Source: CAZKWG01 sp964615375 (GTDB lineage Bacteria > Myxococcota_A > UBA796 > CAZKWG01). From it: 64,000 nucleotides of DNA. Made by a program: the position numbers and the translations under genes. Location of the stretch: NCBI GenBank assembly GCA_964615375.1, contig CAZTOW010000033.1, forward strand, positions 1 to 64,000. The letters are read 5' to 3'. The notes beneath the pieces are model-generated. The model saw only the letters and a program-made list of their open reading frames with translations, did not search any database and had not been told where the DNA came from. Below, in pieces: positions 17,901 to 26,137 of this stretch (position 1 is the stretch's first letter; each line of letters starts with the position of its first letter).

Positions 17901-18380
17901 ATCGCAGTCGTCCCCGCCCACCGCGCTGGAGGAGAAGCCGTCCCCGTCCTGATCGGGCGAGACCTGCCCCAGGATCGGCATGGTGAAGGTGGGCGCCTCC
18001 GGCCAGTCGCTCTCGACGACGAGCAGCCCCTCGACGTCCTCGTAACCCCGAGCATAATAGGCGAAGTAAGCGCCGACCGCCTCGCCAGGGTCGAGCACGA
18101 TGGGCAGGGAGGGCGTCAGCAGCGTCAACGTGCCGGTGGCGTCCTCCAGCAGGATCTGGTCGATGGTCAGGGCGCTCGCGCCCTTGCAGGTGTTCGAGAG
18201 GCTGAAGCCCGAGGCCGCCGTCTGGCCAATTTTGCCCTCAACCATCAACACGTCCGGCTGGATGTCCAGGATTGGACAATCATCCGTCTCTGCGGTTTCC
18301 TGAACACCTGTCTCCTCTGTCGAGGGCTCTTTGTCGCTCGTACAGGACCAGAGGAAGAACGCGGAGAAGAGCGGACGCAT
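14916..18380 (-). CDS. Surface lipoprotein with MopE repeats, lamin-tail domain and FG-GAP repeats
   Basis: A 1154-residue secreted protein. The signal ends in the lipobox-like FLWSC, with Cys13. Residues 35-140 look like a beta-sandwich. MopE-type metal-binding repeats (DxDxDG, GGxDCDD, YDGVDQDC) occupy about 143-370 in five copies and 541-720 in four. Between them, about 375-535, is a lamin-tail domain (SELMVNP, GEYIELYN, TYVVLGTN). Residues 725-1154 are FG-GAP repeats with repeated DxDGDGxxDL calcium loops, expected to form a beta-propeller. The repeats are strongly acidic and Cys-paired, so calcium or copper binding and disulfide bonding are likely. Adhesion or surface display is the probable role. 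Confidence 0.85.
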   Translation of the reverse strand: MRPLFSAFFLWSCTSDKEPSTEETGVQETAETDDCPILDIQPDVLMVEGKIGQTAASGFSLSNTCKGASALTIDQILLEDATGTLTLLTPSLPIVLDPGEAVGAYFAYYARGYEDVEGLLVVESDWPEAPTFTMPILGQVSPDQDGDGFSSSAVGGDDCDDQDPRINPDAMEIWYDGIDQNCDGANDYDQDKDGFRAESAGGQDCDDARANVNPSAAEIWYDGVDQNCDEADDYDQDGDGYAGGPDGEDCDDTDPALGLAQDEVWYDGVDQDCSGGSDYDQDGDGFDAADHGGGDCDDLDASLSPGVDEVWYDGIDQDCDGWDDFDADYDGWGSVDWGGDDCDDADAGAFPEADEALDLSDDDCDGFVDEDYVVEGDVLLSELMVNPRAVSDPYGEYIELYNAAAQAIDVYLWTLSDVDGESVTIEEHLVIEPGTYVVLGTNADTATNGGVAVDYVYSSDFKLNNGSDELVTLALEGGAINEVSYDTSWPIDAGAAMGLDPFRLDLGSSGSVDAWCAQQTELSGGDLGTPGAENDLCPTFDHDEDGWTGEDGDCDDADPEVSPDATETWYDGVDQDCSGGSDYDQDQDGADDEGWGGDDCDDTDPEVGPAALEVWYDGVDQDCSGGSDYDRDGDGDAHEDWGGSDCDDRDADVFPGASEVWYDGVDQDCSGGSDYDQDGDGYELEAAGGDDCDDADDAVHPDADELWDGADSDCDGLGDDAPVADVAGFAADGGAGDAVGYPQGLATGDVDGDGLPDLVVSSALHASEAGGAWVLIGDPEDWSGDLDSVAAATIAGSVAGNRLGSVGPALGDVDGDGLADLLLAGSDIGGGVAGALFLAGDLSGTLGSGDATTSLYGADDDEIRALSHLDLDGSGAADAVWADMGYSTERGRVYTVLDEDLAAGGVLSMATSYGARIRGTSNYDYVGSSVGGGDVDGDGTDDLLLGAYGIGSSEAGALYAYLGGASLTGALDAGSGAAFTVTGVGSADRVGEAAAALGDLDGDGAQDLVVPVVGASEVAVFFEVATLSGSLKTSAADLTVSGGESDLFGAAVAVADLSGDGVAELVVGAPDTRTPGTGTSAGEGFVFQVSGSADLSATDARARLSGEDSGDALGGSLLGGLDLDGDGHGDLVLSAWGQDGGGADGGRVYGVRMP

Positions 18381-18442
18381 GCTTGGCCGAGCCTCGCGTC
18401 CAGAATATCAAACGCTGCTCGGAGCGCCAGCGTCCGGTCTGC

Positions 18443-19756
18443 TCAGGGCACGATCAGCGCGGCGGGGACGAAGCCGTCGCGTCGCCACAACCCGAGCACG
18501 ACGGCCTTCCGCCCATCGACCGCGGCGCGCAACGCCGCCGACTCGGTCACCACCTGACCCGCGGCCATCGCCACCCGATCCCCCGCCCGGACGCCCGCCA
18601 GCGCCGCCGGAGAGCCGGGCGTCACCGCCACCACCAGCGGGCCGTGCGGATCGGGGCCCCCGAGCTCCTCCCCGAGGCTGAGGCCCGCCCAGCTCAGGCT
18701 CACCGGCGCGCCCGCGTCCCCCGCCCGGACGCCCGCCAGGTCCACCGGCGTGAGCTCCAGCGGGAGCGGGCGGCCCTCGCGCTCCACCGTGAGTCTCAGT
18801 CGCTCCCCCGGCGCGCGGCTGCGCAGCAGGGCCCCCAGCTCGGCGGCGGAGCCGATCCGCTCCCCGCCCACCTCCCGGATCCGATCGCCAGCGCGGAGCC
18901 CCGCCCGCTCCGCGGGACCGCCCGCCGCGACCTCGCGCACGCCGACGCCCTCGGCGCCGTCCTCGAGCTCGAGGCCCACCCAGGGCCGCGCCGGGAGCCG
19001 CCCGTCCCGGATCTCCTGTGCCACCCGCCAGGCCAGCCGGATGGGGACCGCGAAGGAGATCCCCGCGGGCGGGCGCTCCTGCTCGCCGGCCGAGGCGTAG
19101 ATGGCGGTCGTGATCCCGACCACGTCCCCCCGCCGGTCCAGCAGCGGCCCGCCCGAGGCCCCCGGGTTCACCGCGGCGTCGATCTGGATGTAGTCCTGGA
19201 TCTCGTCCAGCGAGACGTTGCGCCGGTCGCGCGCGCTGACGATCCCCGCCGTCACCGTGAACGCGAAGTCATACGGGTGGCCGATGGTCAGGACCGGCTC
19301 CCCCACCGCCAGGGCCTCGCTGTCCCCCAGCCGGGCCGCCGGCCAGGGCCCCTCCCCCTCCAGGGCCAGCAGCGCCACGTCCGTGCGCGGATCGCTGCCC
19401 AGGACCCGCGCGGACGCGGTGCGGCGATCGGAGAGGGTCACCCGCACCGCCTGCGCGCCGGCCACGACGTGGTGGTTGGTCAGCACCAGCCCCTCGGGGG
19501 AGACGATCACCCCGCTGCCCGTCCCCGTCGCCACCGCCTCGGCCGGCGCGGGCGAAGGGCGCGCCCAGCCCATCAGCTCGTCGATCCCGGGCGCGCGCAG
19601 CTCCGCCCGCTCCACCTCGATGGAGACCGTGGCCGGCAGCGCCCGCGCCACCACCGCCGCCGGATCGAGCCCGCCCCCCGCGCGCGCCACCCCCGGCGCG
19701 GACACCGCCAGGGTCAGCGAGAGCAGCAGCGCGCGCAGGACGTGGTCCTTGTGCAT
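18443..19756 (-). CDS. HtrA/DegP-like serine protease, secreted
   Basis: A 437-residue S1C protease. A Sec signal of about 26 residues ends in VARAG. The trypsin-like domain has His96 (LTNHHVV), Asp126 (DPRTDVALL) and Ser201 (NPGASGGPLL), so the triad is intact; Ala200 replaces the usual Asn. Two PDZ domains follow, near 255-345 and 350-437, with the GLRAGDRI-type peptide-groove motif. The protein should degrade or hold unfolded proteins in the periplasm. It is divergent from the J-domain gene, 82 bp away. A second, more canonical DegP-like gene lies at 60289. Confidence 0.88.
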   Translation of the reverse strand: MHKDHVLRALLLSLTLAVSAPGVARAGGGLDPAAVVARALPATVSIEVERAELRAPGIDELMGWARPSPAPAEAVATGTGSGVIVSPEGLVLTNHHVVAGAQAVRVTLSDRRTASARVLGSDPRTDVALLALEGEGPWPAARLGDSEALAVGEPVLTIGHPYDFAFTVTAGIVSARDRRNVSLDEIQDYIQIDAAVNPGASGGPLLDRRGDVVGITTAIYASAGEQERPPAGISFAVPIRLAWRVAQEIRDGRLPARPWVGLELEDGAEGVGVREVAAGGPAERAGLRAGDRIREVGGERIGSAAELGALLRSRAPGERLRLTVEREGRPLPLELTPVDLAGVRAGDAGAPVSLSWAGLSLGEELGGPDPHGPLVVAVTPGSPAALAGVRAGDRVAMAAGQVVTESAALRAAVDGRKAVVLGLWRRDGFVPAALIVP

Positions 19757-19838
19757 GCCTTCAGTCTACCTCGCTCCGCGGGAGGTCGCGGGCCGTCGCG
19801 CGCCGCGGTACGCTGCACCCCTGTTCGGGGGTTCGCGC

Positions 19839-21518
19839 ATGAGTGACGACGTCCAGCTGCTTGAGGAAGCGCTGATTGACCTGATGAACAACCGCGCCCA
19901 TGGTGCCCTGGAGATCCTGGAGGACAAGAAGCGCTGGCAGCTCTTCCTCGAGGACGGCCAGCTCTGCGCCCACCGCTCGAACCTCAAGAGCGAGCAGGAC
20001 GAGACCCTGCAGCGCGAGCTCGGCGACATCTCCGAGGCCCAGCTCCACCAGGCGCAGGCCACGCGGCGCCTCACCCACGCCCTGCGCGCGGAGAGCGCCA
20101 CCGTCAGCTTCAAGGCCGGCGCGGCCCCCTCCCGCCGCAACCCCGCCGACCTGCGCCGCGCCCTCTTCGAGGCCGTCCGCGACAGCCGCGAGGAGGAGGA
20201 CCTGCGCGCGCGCCTCGCGCCCGTGCTGGAGGCCTTCCCGCTCTCGCTGGAGGCCGATCTCGCGACGATGACCGGCACCCCGCTGGACACCTACCTGTTC
20301 TCCCTCGACGGCAGCCGCCCGGGGGCCGACGTCGTGGCCTTCGCCCCCGCCGAGCCCCGCACCACCCTGGCCGCGCTCTGGGTGGGCTGGCAGCTCGGCT
20401 TCATCGGCGTAGACGACGACCCCGCCGGCGACGCCGTGGTCTCGCCCATCCGCGCCACCCACATCGGACCGGCCCTGGCCCCCGCGCCGCCCCCCACGCC
20501 GCCCCCCGAGCCCGTCCGCAAGCCCGCGCCGCCCCCCGAGCCCGTCCGCAAGCCCGCGCCCGCACCAGTCCCCGCACCGGCGCCCGCCCCCGAGCCCCCG
20601 CCGGCCCCGCCCACGCCGCCCCCGAGCGCCGCCGTCCACGAGGCCAGCCTCCCCCACCGAGGCCCCCTGCGGACCCCCGCCCCGGTCGCGCCGCCCGCGC
20701 CTGCGCCCGCGCCCGCGCCCGCGCCCACGGGAGGAGACGAGCGCCTCGCGACCCTGGCCAGCCAGCTCCGCGCCGCCCCCGACCACTTCGCCCTGCTCGG
20801 CGTGCGCTGGGACCAGTCGGCGGAGGAGATGCGCGCCGCCTACATGAAGCTGGCCCGCGACCTGCACCCCGACCGCTACGCCAGCGCCAGCCAGAGCGAC
20901 CAGGAGCTCGCCACCGAGCTCTTCGACCGCGTGCGCGCCGCCTGGGAGGAGCTCTCCGACGAGGCCCGTCGCCGCGCCTACACCGACCGCGTGGTCCACG
21001 GCAAGAAGTCCGAGGACGAGCTCGCCATGGAGCAGGTGCAGCGCTACCTCTCCGCCGAGAGCGACTTCAAGCGCGGCATGGCGGCCTTCAACGCCGGCCA
21101 GACCGTCTCCGCCCTCTCCCACTTCGCGTCCGCGGCGGAGAAGGCCCCCGACGAGATCGAGTTCGTCGGCTTCTACGGCTACACCCTGTTCTCGGTCAAC
21201 CAGAAGAAGGACCCCGCCCGCGCCCAGGAGGGCATCCGCAAGCTCGAGGACGCCATCCGCCAGAACGCCACCCAGGAGCGCAAGCGCGACGCCCTCCACG
21301 TGCTGATGGCCCGCGCCTGGCGCGAGAAGGGCGAGCTCGTTCAGGCGAAGCGCGCCATCCGCGAGGCGCTCAAGATCAACCCGAACAGCACCGAGGCCGC
21401 CCGCGTGCTGCGCCGCATCCAGGACGAGGAGTCCCAGCCGGCCCAGGGCGACGGCGGCGTGCTGGGCAAGGTCAGCGGCTTCTTCGAGGGCCTCTTCAAG
21501 AAGAAAGAGAAGGAGTAG
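19839..21518 (+). CDS. DUF4388-like / J-domain / TPR protein
   Basis: A 559-residue cytoplasmic protein. Residues 1-90 resemble the DUF4388 regulatory domain, with HGALEILEDKKRWQLFLEDG as the clearest segment. A Pro/Ala-rich linker near 210-300 carries two copies of PPPEPVRKPA. A J domain follows with HPD at 343-345 (DLHPDRYAS), so it can stimulate an Hsp70. The last 170 residues are TPR-like helices ending in a Lys/Glu-rich tail. This layout is seen in myxobacterial motility or signalling proteins, and a link to a dedicated DnaK is possible. The ATG at 19839 has no strong Shine-Dalgarno but starts the conserved domain. Its 3' end overlaps the convergent deaminase gene by 23 bp. Confidence 0.8.
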   Translation: MSDDVQLLEEALIDLMNNRAHGALEILEDKKRWQLFLEDGQLCAHRSNLKSEQDETLQRELGDISEAQLHQAQATRRLTHALRAESATVSFKAGAAPSRRNPADLRRALFEAVRDSREEEDLRARLAPVLEAFPLSLEADLATMTGTPLDTYLFSLDGSRPGADVVAFAPAEPRTTLAALWVGWQLGFIGVDDDPAGDAVVSPIRATHIGPALAPAPPPTPPPEPVRKPAPPPEPVRKPAPAPVPAPAPAPEPPPAPPTPPPSAAVHEASLPHRGPLRTPAPVAPPAPAPAPAPAPTGGDERLATLASQLRAAPDHFALLGVRWDQSAEEMRAAYMKLARDLHPDRYASASQSDQELATELFDRVRAAWEELSDEARRRAYTDRVVHGKKSEDELAMEQVQRYLSAESDFKRGMAAFNAGQTVSALSHFASAAEKAPDEIEFVGFYGYTLFSVNQKKDPARAQEGIRKLEDAIRQNATQERKRDALHVLMARAWREKGELVQAKRAIREALKINPNSTEAARVLRRIQDEESQPAQGDGGVLGKVSGFFEGLFKKKEKE

Positions 21519-22725
21519 CGGGGCGGGCGGCGCTCGTGGCCCAGACGCGGTCATAGGCGTCGATGACCCGCCGCACATAGGCCCGCTTCTCCCGATAGCT
21601 GCCCGGGTAGAAGCTCCGCTTGAAGCCGTAGATCACCGTGTCCCGGATCTGCGAGCGGTCCATCCCGAAGGTGTGGACCGCCAGCGCCAGCTCCCGCGTG
21701 ACCGTCGTGTGCGAGACCAGCCGGTTGTCGGTGCAGAGCGTCGCCGACAGCCGCGCGTCCAGCATGTGCCGGAAGGCGTGGTTCTCCACCGAGCCGATCC
21801 CGGGGTTCGTCTGCAGGTTCGAGGTGATGCACACCTCCACCGTGATGCGCCGGTCGGCGATATAGGCCGCCAGACGCCGCACGTAGCCCAGCGGGTCCTC
21901 CACGTCCGGCCCGCAGAGCTCCGGCGAGAACAGGTGGTAGCCGTGCCCGATGCGGTCGGCGTGCAGCTCGGTGATCGCGTCGAAGATGCTCTCCGGGCCA
22001 TAGGCCTCGCCCGCGTGCACCGTCTTCTTCACGAAGTTCTGGTGGGCATGCGCGAAGGCCTGCGCGTGATCGTGCGCCGGATAGCCCGCCTCCTCGCCCG
22101 CCAGGTCGAAGCCCACGATGGGCACCCCGTGGGCGTCCCGGCAGCGCACCGCCGCCCGCGCCAGCTCCAGCGAGGCGAGCCCGTAGAGCTCCTTCTTCGG
22201 CGCGTGCGGGAGCATGCTCACCAGCTGCCCGTACCAGGAGGAGAAGCCCGCGTCGAAGTGCCGCAGCGCGCAGACGATGATCCCGTAGCGGAAGGGCGGA
22301 GCCCCCGCCGCCACCGCCGCGCTCGCCTCGTGCTCCCGCCGCGCGCGGGAGAGCCCGCGGTCCACCGCCTGCAGCACCGCGTCGAAGTCGAGCCCGGCGT
22401 GCATGTGGAGCTGCGGCGCGAAGCGCACCTCCACATAGCAGACACCTTCATCGATGTTGTCCCAGGCCAGCTCGTAGGCCACCTGCTCCAGCGCGTCCGC
22501 CTCCTGCATCACCGCCGTCGTGTAGGCGAAGCCCTGCAGGTACTCGCGCAGGTCGGCGTAGTGCGGCTTGAAGACCAGCGCGCACATCCCCTCCGCGGTC
22601 TCCGAGGGCAGCGCCACGCCCCGCCCGCGCGCCAGGGTGATCAGGGTCGGCAGCCGCAGCGAGCCGTCGAGATGTACGTGCAGATCGGACTTCGGGAGCG
22701 CTCGGAGCAGGGCGTCGGAGGTCAT
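21496..22725 (-). CDS. Adenosine/AMP deaminase-family amidohydrolase
   Basis: A 409-residue enzyme of the adenosine deaminase superfamily, which hydrolyses 6-amino purines using one zinc ion. Zinc ligands come from HVHLDG near residue 16. HAGE supplies the catalytic Glu, HGYHLF the general-base His, and CTDNRLVS the last metal-ligand Asp. The last motif is TDN rather than TDD/TDDP, so specificity may differ. SNLQTNP fits the usual SN motif. The region from DADALEQVAYELAWDNI onward is typical of the longer bacterial members. The start at 22725 places HVHLDG at the normal distance. Deamination of adenosine or a modified nucleoside is likely. Confidence 0.85.
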   Translation of the reverse strand: MTSDALLRALPKSDLHVHLDGSLRLPTLITLARGRGVALPSETAEGMCALVFKPHYADLREYLQGFAYTTAVMQEADALEQVAYELAWDNIDEGVCYVEVRFAPQLHMHAGLDFDAVLQAVDRGLSRARREHEASAAVAAGAPPFRYGIIVCALRHFDAGFSSWYGQLVSMLPHAPKKELYGLASLELARAAVRCRDAHGVPIVGFDLAGEEAGYPAHDHAQAFAHAHQNFVKKTVHAGEAYGPESIFDAITELHADRIGHGYHLFSPELCGPDVEDPLGYVRRLAAYIADRRITVEVCITSNLQTNPGIGSVENHAFRHMLDARLSATLCTDNRLVSHTTVTRELALAVHTFGMDRSQIRDTVIYGFKRSFYPGSYREKRAYVRRVIDAYDRVWATSAARPATPSLSS

Positions 22726-22773
22726 CCGAACCCCTATTCCACGGGCAGAGATTGCGCAGCGTTCACTCCGCGC

Positions 22774-22802
22774 TTGATCGCGGCGCGCTGTTCCGCTATG
22801 CG
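22774..22802 (+). promoter_or_regulatory. Candidate sigma-70 promoter for the acidic protein gene
   Basis: TTGATC at 22774-22779 and TATGCG at 22797-22802 are separated by 17 bp and sit 36 bp before the ATG at 22838. The match is partial (4/6 and 3/6), so this is a weak prediction. TGGAGG, about 8 bp before the start, provides a good ribosome-binding site. Confidence 0.3.
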
Positions 22803-22837
22803 TACCTCCGGGAACCGGCTGACCCCTGGAGGCCTTC

Positions 22838-23218
22838 ATGGTGGAGCTCCCGCAGGAGATGCGCGAGCTGCTCGTCGAGCGGCTGGATGATTTCATCTCT
22901 GAGCTGACGGACACTTCCGATACGGAGAGCATCGCGCTCTCCATCGTCCACACGATCGAAGCAATCGCGGACGAGGTTGAGTACGAGAAGGCCGACGAGG
23001 TGATCTCGAGGCTCGAAGCTTCGGGCGAGCTGGAGGGCTCGCTGGTGGAGGTGCTCGAAGAGCACCTCTCCGCCGAAGACGAGTTCGACTTCACGGGCGA
23101 GGATCTGACGTCCTTGATCGAGAAGATCTGCGAGATCGAGTGGGCGGACCTCGAAGACGAGAAAGAAGACGATATCGACGACTTCTTCGAGGAAGAGGAA
23201 CAGGAGGAGGACTACTGA
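22838..23218 (+). CDS. Small acidic protein of unknown function
   Basis: A 126-residue protein of unrecognised family. It is predicted to be almost wholly helical, with alternating Glu/Leu heptads through residue 85. It ends in a very acidic tail of Glu, Asp and Tyr. There is no signal peptide or transmembrane segment. A clear TGGAGG ribosome-binding site precedes the ATG, and codon third positions are less GC-biased than in neighbouring genes. The charge resembles that of nucleic-acid mimics, histone-chaperone-like tails or chaperone cofactors, but none of these can be assigned. It is divergent from the deaminase gene. Confidence 0.7.
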   Translation: MVELPQEMRELLVERLDDFISELTDTSDTESIALSIVHTIEAIADEVEYEKADEVISRLEASGELEGSLVEVLEEHLSAEDEFDFTGEDLTSLIEKICEIEWADLEDEKEDDIDDFFEEEEQEEDY

Positions 23219-23227
23219 CCTTCGGGG

Positions 23228-24298
23228 TCAGGGTCCACCGATGGCGAGGCTCCGCGGCTCGCCGTCCGAGCCTACCTGGGCCGCTCCCGCCACCCTCAGC
23301 GCGCCGTCCAGGCCCGCGTAGGCGGTGCACTGGATCGGCGTGGGTCTGCCCCCCGCCAGGGCCAGCGGCCCCCCCGCGCCCACGCCGATGACCTGCTCGA
23401 AGGCCACGCGCACCTCCGCCCGCGCCGGCAGGCCGGTCTCCCCTCGGGGCACCGCGTCCATCGCCGCCACCAGCAGGCGCGCCGCGTCGTAGGCGTCCCG
23501 CGCCACCCCTGAGGGCGCGCTCCCCGTCGCCGTCGTCAACCGGCTCAGCTCGTCCGCCAGGAAGGGCGCGCGGTCCGCCGCGATCAGGCGCGCGTCCCCC
23601 GCGTCCGCCCCCGCCGCCACGAAGAGCTCCTCCGCCGAGCCACCCACCGCCACGAAGGGCTGCCGGAGCCCCTGCGCCCGCGAGAGCCGCAGCAGGTCCC
23701 CGCCCAGGCTCGGCGCCCCCGCGTAGACGATGGCGTCGTAGCGCCCGCGCGAGAGCCGCCCCACGTCCGTGGACAGGTCGCCCGGGTCCAGGGCCAGCAG
23801 CGTGGCCGCCCGCCGCCCGAGCCGCTCCTGGAGCGCGCCCACCACCACCATCGCCCGGCCCGAGCCGTCGTGGATCACCGCCACGCGCCGCCCCGTGATC
23901 AGCGCGCTCGCGCAGACCCCGAGCTCGGGCAGCGAGGCCTCCGCGCGCGGCAGCCTGTCCTCCGCCCCGGCCGACAGCGTCAGCACCGGCAGGTCCGTCT
24001 CCAGCCAGCGCGCCGCCGCCCGGTCCACCGCCTGCGGCGTCAGGTGCGCCAGCGCCGCCACCACCTCCGGCCGCGCCGCCACCGCGTCCACGCTCGCCGG
24101 CCCCGCGTCGTCCACCCCCAGCACCGCGTAGCGCTCCCCCGCAGCCGCCCGCGCCGCCTGGAGCGCCTGCTGCCCCCGCGCCGCGCCCTCCCCGGAGAGC
24201 GGCACCAGCACGGCCAGCGTCGGGGACGGCGGCGGCGGCGGCTCCGGGTCTCCCCCGCAGCCCGCCCAGAGCGTCAGCACCAGCGCGCGGCCATCCAT
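23228..24298 (-). CDS. Substrate-binding lipoprotein, Leu/Ile/Val-receptor (Peripla_BP_6) type
   Basis: A 356-residue predicted lipoprotein. TLWAGC gives Cys14 as the lipid site, followed by a Pro-rich spacer. The core starts with LAVLVPLSGEGAARGQQALQ, the usual opening of type I periplasmic binding proteins of branched-chain amino acid ABC importers and of LpoA-like regulators. RVAVIHDGSG near 140 and DAIVYAGAPSLG near 188 fit the second lobe. No ABC permease or ATPase gene is adjacent, so a stand-alone sensor or LpoA-like peptidoglycan role is as likely as transport. Confidence 0.7.
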   Translation of the reverse strand: MDGRALVLTLWAGCGGDPEPPPPPSPTLAVLVPLSGEGAARGQQALQAARAAAGERYAVLGVDDAGPASVDAVAARPEVVAALAHLTPQAVDRAAARWLETDLPVLTLSAGAEDRLPRAEASLPELGVCASALITGRRVAVIHDGSGRAMVVVGALQERLGRRAATLLALDPGDLSTDVGRLSRGRYDAIVYAGAPSLGGDLLRLSRAQGLRQPFVAVGGSAEELFVAAGADAGDARLIAADRAPFLADELSRLTTATGSAPSGVARDAYDAARLLVAAMDAVPRGETGLPARAEVRVAFEQVIGVGAGGPLALAGGRPTPIQCTAYAGLDGALRVAGAAQVGSDGEPRSLAIGGP

Positions 24299-24406
24299 TC
24301 TTCGAGGATCTATCCCATCCGGCCCTGCGCGCCCCCTCCAGAGACGGGAACCTCTCGCGCGCGGCGCTGTCCTGAGCTATGTCCTCGGCCGCACCCCCCG
24401 ACCTGC

Positions 24407-24418
24407 GGAGGTCCCTTG
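24407..24418 (+). promoter_or_regulatory. Ribosome-binding site deciding a TTG start
   Basis: GGAGG lies 5 bp before TTG at 24416-24418. No in-frame ATG or GTG with a better site exists between the preceding stop and the signal peptide. The second TldD gene has the same arrangement: GGGAGG, then six bases, then TTG at 26134. Confidence 0.6.
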
Positions 24419-26137
24419 TCCGCGTCCGCGTCGCGCTGGCTCGCGCTGGCCAGCCTGTTCTCGCTCACGGCCGCCGCGGAGAGCGCCCTCCCCCAGGCCG
24501 AGCCCACCGGCGACGCGCTCGTCGACCTCCTGGCGGGCGAGCTCGCGCGCGTCTGGGGCGAGCTCCAGGACGAGGCCGAGCGCCCCCACTGGATGGCGCT
24601 CAACGTGATCGATCGTGAGGGGCTGACCCTCCAGGCCACCCACGGGGCGGTGAGCTGGACGAACATCACGCCCGCGCGGTACGGCGATCTCGACCTGCGC
24701 GTGGGCACGCCTCAGCTGGACAACACGCACAAGATCCGCGACGCGGGCTGGTTCTCCGAGGAGCCCCGGGTCGAGCTCGCCCTCCCCTGGGAGGACGCCT
24801 CCCCCCTCGCGCTGCGGAAGGCCATCTGGCGCAGCGCCGACGACGCCTACCGCGCCGCCCTCCGCCGCCTCCTGCGCGTGCGCACCAACGACGACGTCAA
24901 GGTCGCCCGCGAGGACCAGAGCGCCGACTGGTCCGCCGCCCCCGTCGAGCGCGACCTGCGCGAGACCCCCGCCCTCAGCCTGGACGCCGAGGCCTGGAAG
25001 GAGCGCCTCCGCGAGGCGTCCCGGGTCTTCCTCGAGTACCCCGACGTCTACGACTCCAACCTCACGCTGGAGGTCGAGCGCGAGGTCGAGCGCTTCGTCA
25101 GCAGCGAGGGCGCCCGCCTGCGCCACGGCCACGTCCGCGCCCGGGTCGCCGCCTGGGCCGCCACCGTCGCCGACGACGGCATGCAGCTGCAGGTCTACGA
25201 CTACGTCGAGGTCTCCAGCGTCGACCGCCTCCCCGACCAGGAGGCCCTGCTGGCCCTGGCCCGCGGCGTCGCCGCCCAGACCACCGCGCTCCGCCGCGCG
25301 CCCCTCGTCGAGCCCTACGTCGGCCCCGCCATCCTGCGCGGGCGCGCCGCCGCCGTCTTCTTCCACGAGATCCTCGGCCACCGCCTGGAGGGTCACCGCC
25401 AGAAGGACGAGGACGAGGGCCAGACGCTCACCGACAAGGTCGGCCAGCGCATCTTCCCCACCTTCATCTCCGTCGTCGACGACCCCACGCTCGCCCGCCT
25501 GGGGGACGTGGACCTCTCCGGCGCCTACCCCTACGACAACGAGGGCGTGCGCGCCGCGCCCGTGGTCGCCGTGGACAAGGGCGTGCTCCGCTCCTTCCTG
25601 CTCTCGCGCAGCCCCATCGCGGGCTTCGGCTCCAGCAACGGCCACGGGCGCCGCCAGCCGGGCAACGCGGTGGTCGCCCGCCAGGGCAACCTCCTCGTCA
25701 GCGCCAGCCAGACCGTGCCCTACGCCGCCCTGCGCCAGCGCCTCATCGACGAGGTCCGCAAGCAGGGCAAGCCCTTCGGGCTCATCTTCGACGACATCTC
25801 CGGCGGCTTCACGTTCACCGGGCGCTCCACCCCGAACGCCTTCCAGGTCTCCCCGGTCATCGTCTGGCGCGTCTTCCCCGACGGGCGGCCCGACGAGCTC
25901 GTGCGCGGGGTGGACCTCATCGGCACCCCCCTGGTCGCCTTCGACCGCATCACCGCCGCCAGCGACCAGGTCCAGGTCTTCAACGGCGTGTGCGGCGCCG
26001 AGAGCGGCTGGGTGCCCGTCTCCGCCGCCGCCCCCGACCTGCTGCTGAGCGAGGTGGAGGTGCAGCGCAAGGAGAAAGAGAACGATCGACCGCCGCTCCT
26101 GCCTGCGCCGGGCCTCCGGCCGGGAGGTCCGTCTTGA
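24416..26137 (+). CDS. Secreted TldD/PmbA-family metalloprotease (active-type)
   Basis: A 573-residue protein starting at TTG. A Sec signal (RWLALASLFSLTAAAES) is unusual, because classical TldD/TldE are cytoplasmic. The body has TldD folds with the metal site HEILGHRLEGH at residues 317-327, matching the family HExxxH. The downstream blocks GFGSSNGHGRRQPGNAVV and ISGGFTFTGRSTPNAFQVSP are also typical. Family members cleave peptides, for example in microcin or antidote processing. The gene overlaps its downstream paralogue by the 4-bp TTGA, so equal synthesis and heterodimer formation, as in TldD-TldE, are likely. Location would be periplasmic or extracellular. Confidence 0.8.
   Translation: MSASASRWLALASLFSLTAAAESALPQAEPTGDALVDLLAGELARVWGELQDEAERPHWMALNVIDREGLTLQATHGAVSWTNITPARYGDLDLRVGTPQLDNTHKIRDAGWFSEEPRVELALPWEDASPLALRKAIWRSADDAYRAALRRLLRVRTNDDVKVAREDQSADWSAAPVERDLRETPALSLDAEAWKERLREASRVFLEYPDVYDSNLTLEVEREVERFVSSEGARLRHGHVRARVAAWAATVADDGMQLQVYDYVEVSSVDRLPDQEALLALARGVAAQTTALRRAPLVEPYVGPAILRGRAAAVFFHEILGHRLEGHRQKDEDEGQTLTDKVGQRIFPTFISVVDDPTLARLGDVDLSGAYPYDNEGVRAAPVVAVDKGVLRSFLLSRSPIAGFGSSNGHGRRQPGNAVVARQGNLLVSASQTVPYAALRQRLIDEVRKQGKPFGLIFDDISGGFTFTGRSTPNAFQVSPVIVWRVFPDGRPDELVRGVDLIGTPLVAFDRITAASDQVQVFNGVCGAESGWVPVSAAAPDLLLSEVEVQRKEKENDRPPLLPAPGLRPGGPS

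Noticed and set aside
16230..17960. Regular repeats that could be mistaken for a CRISPR array
   Set aside because: The repeats encode in-frame MopE units of uneven spacing, with degenerate DNA copies and no unique spacers.
20510..20740. Pro/Ala repeats in the J-domain gene as a non-coding repeat
   Set aside because: They stay in frame and form the expected flexible linker between the DUF4388-like and J domains.
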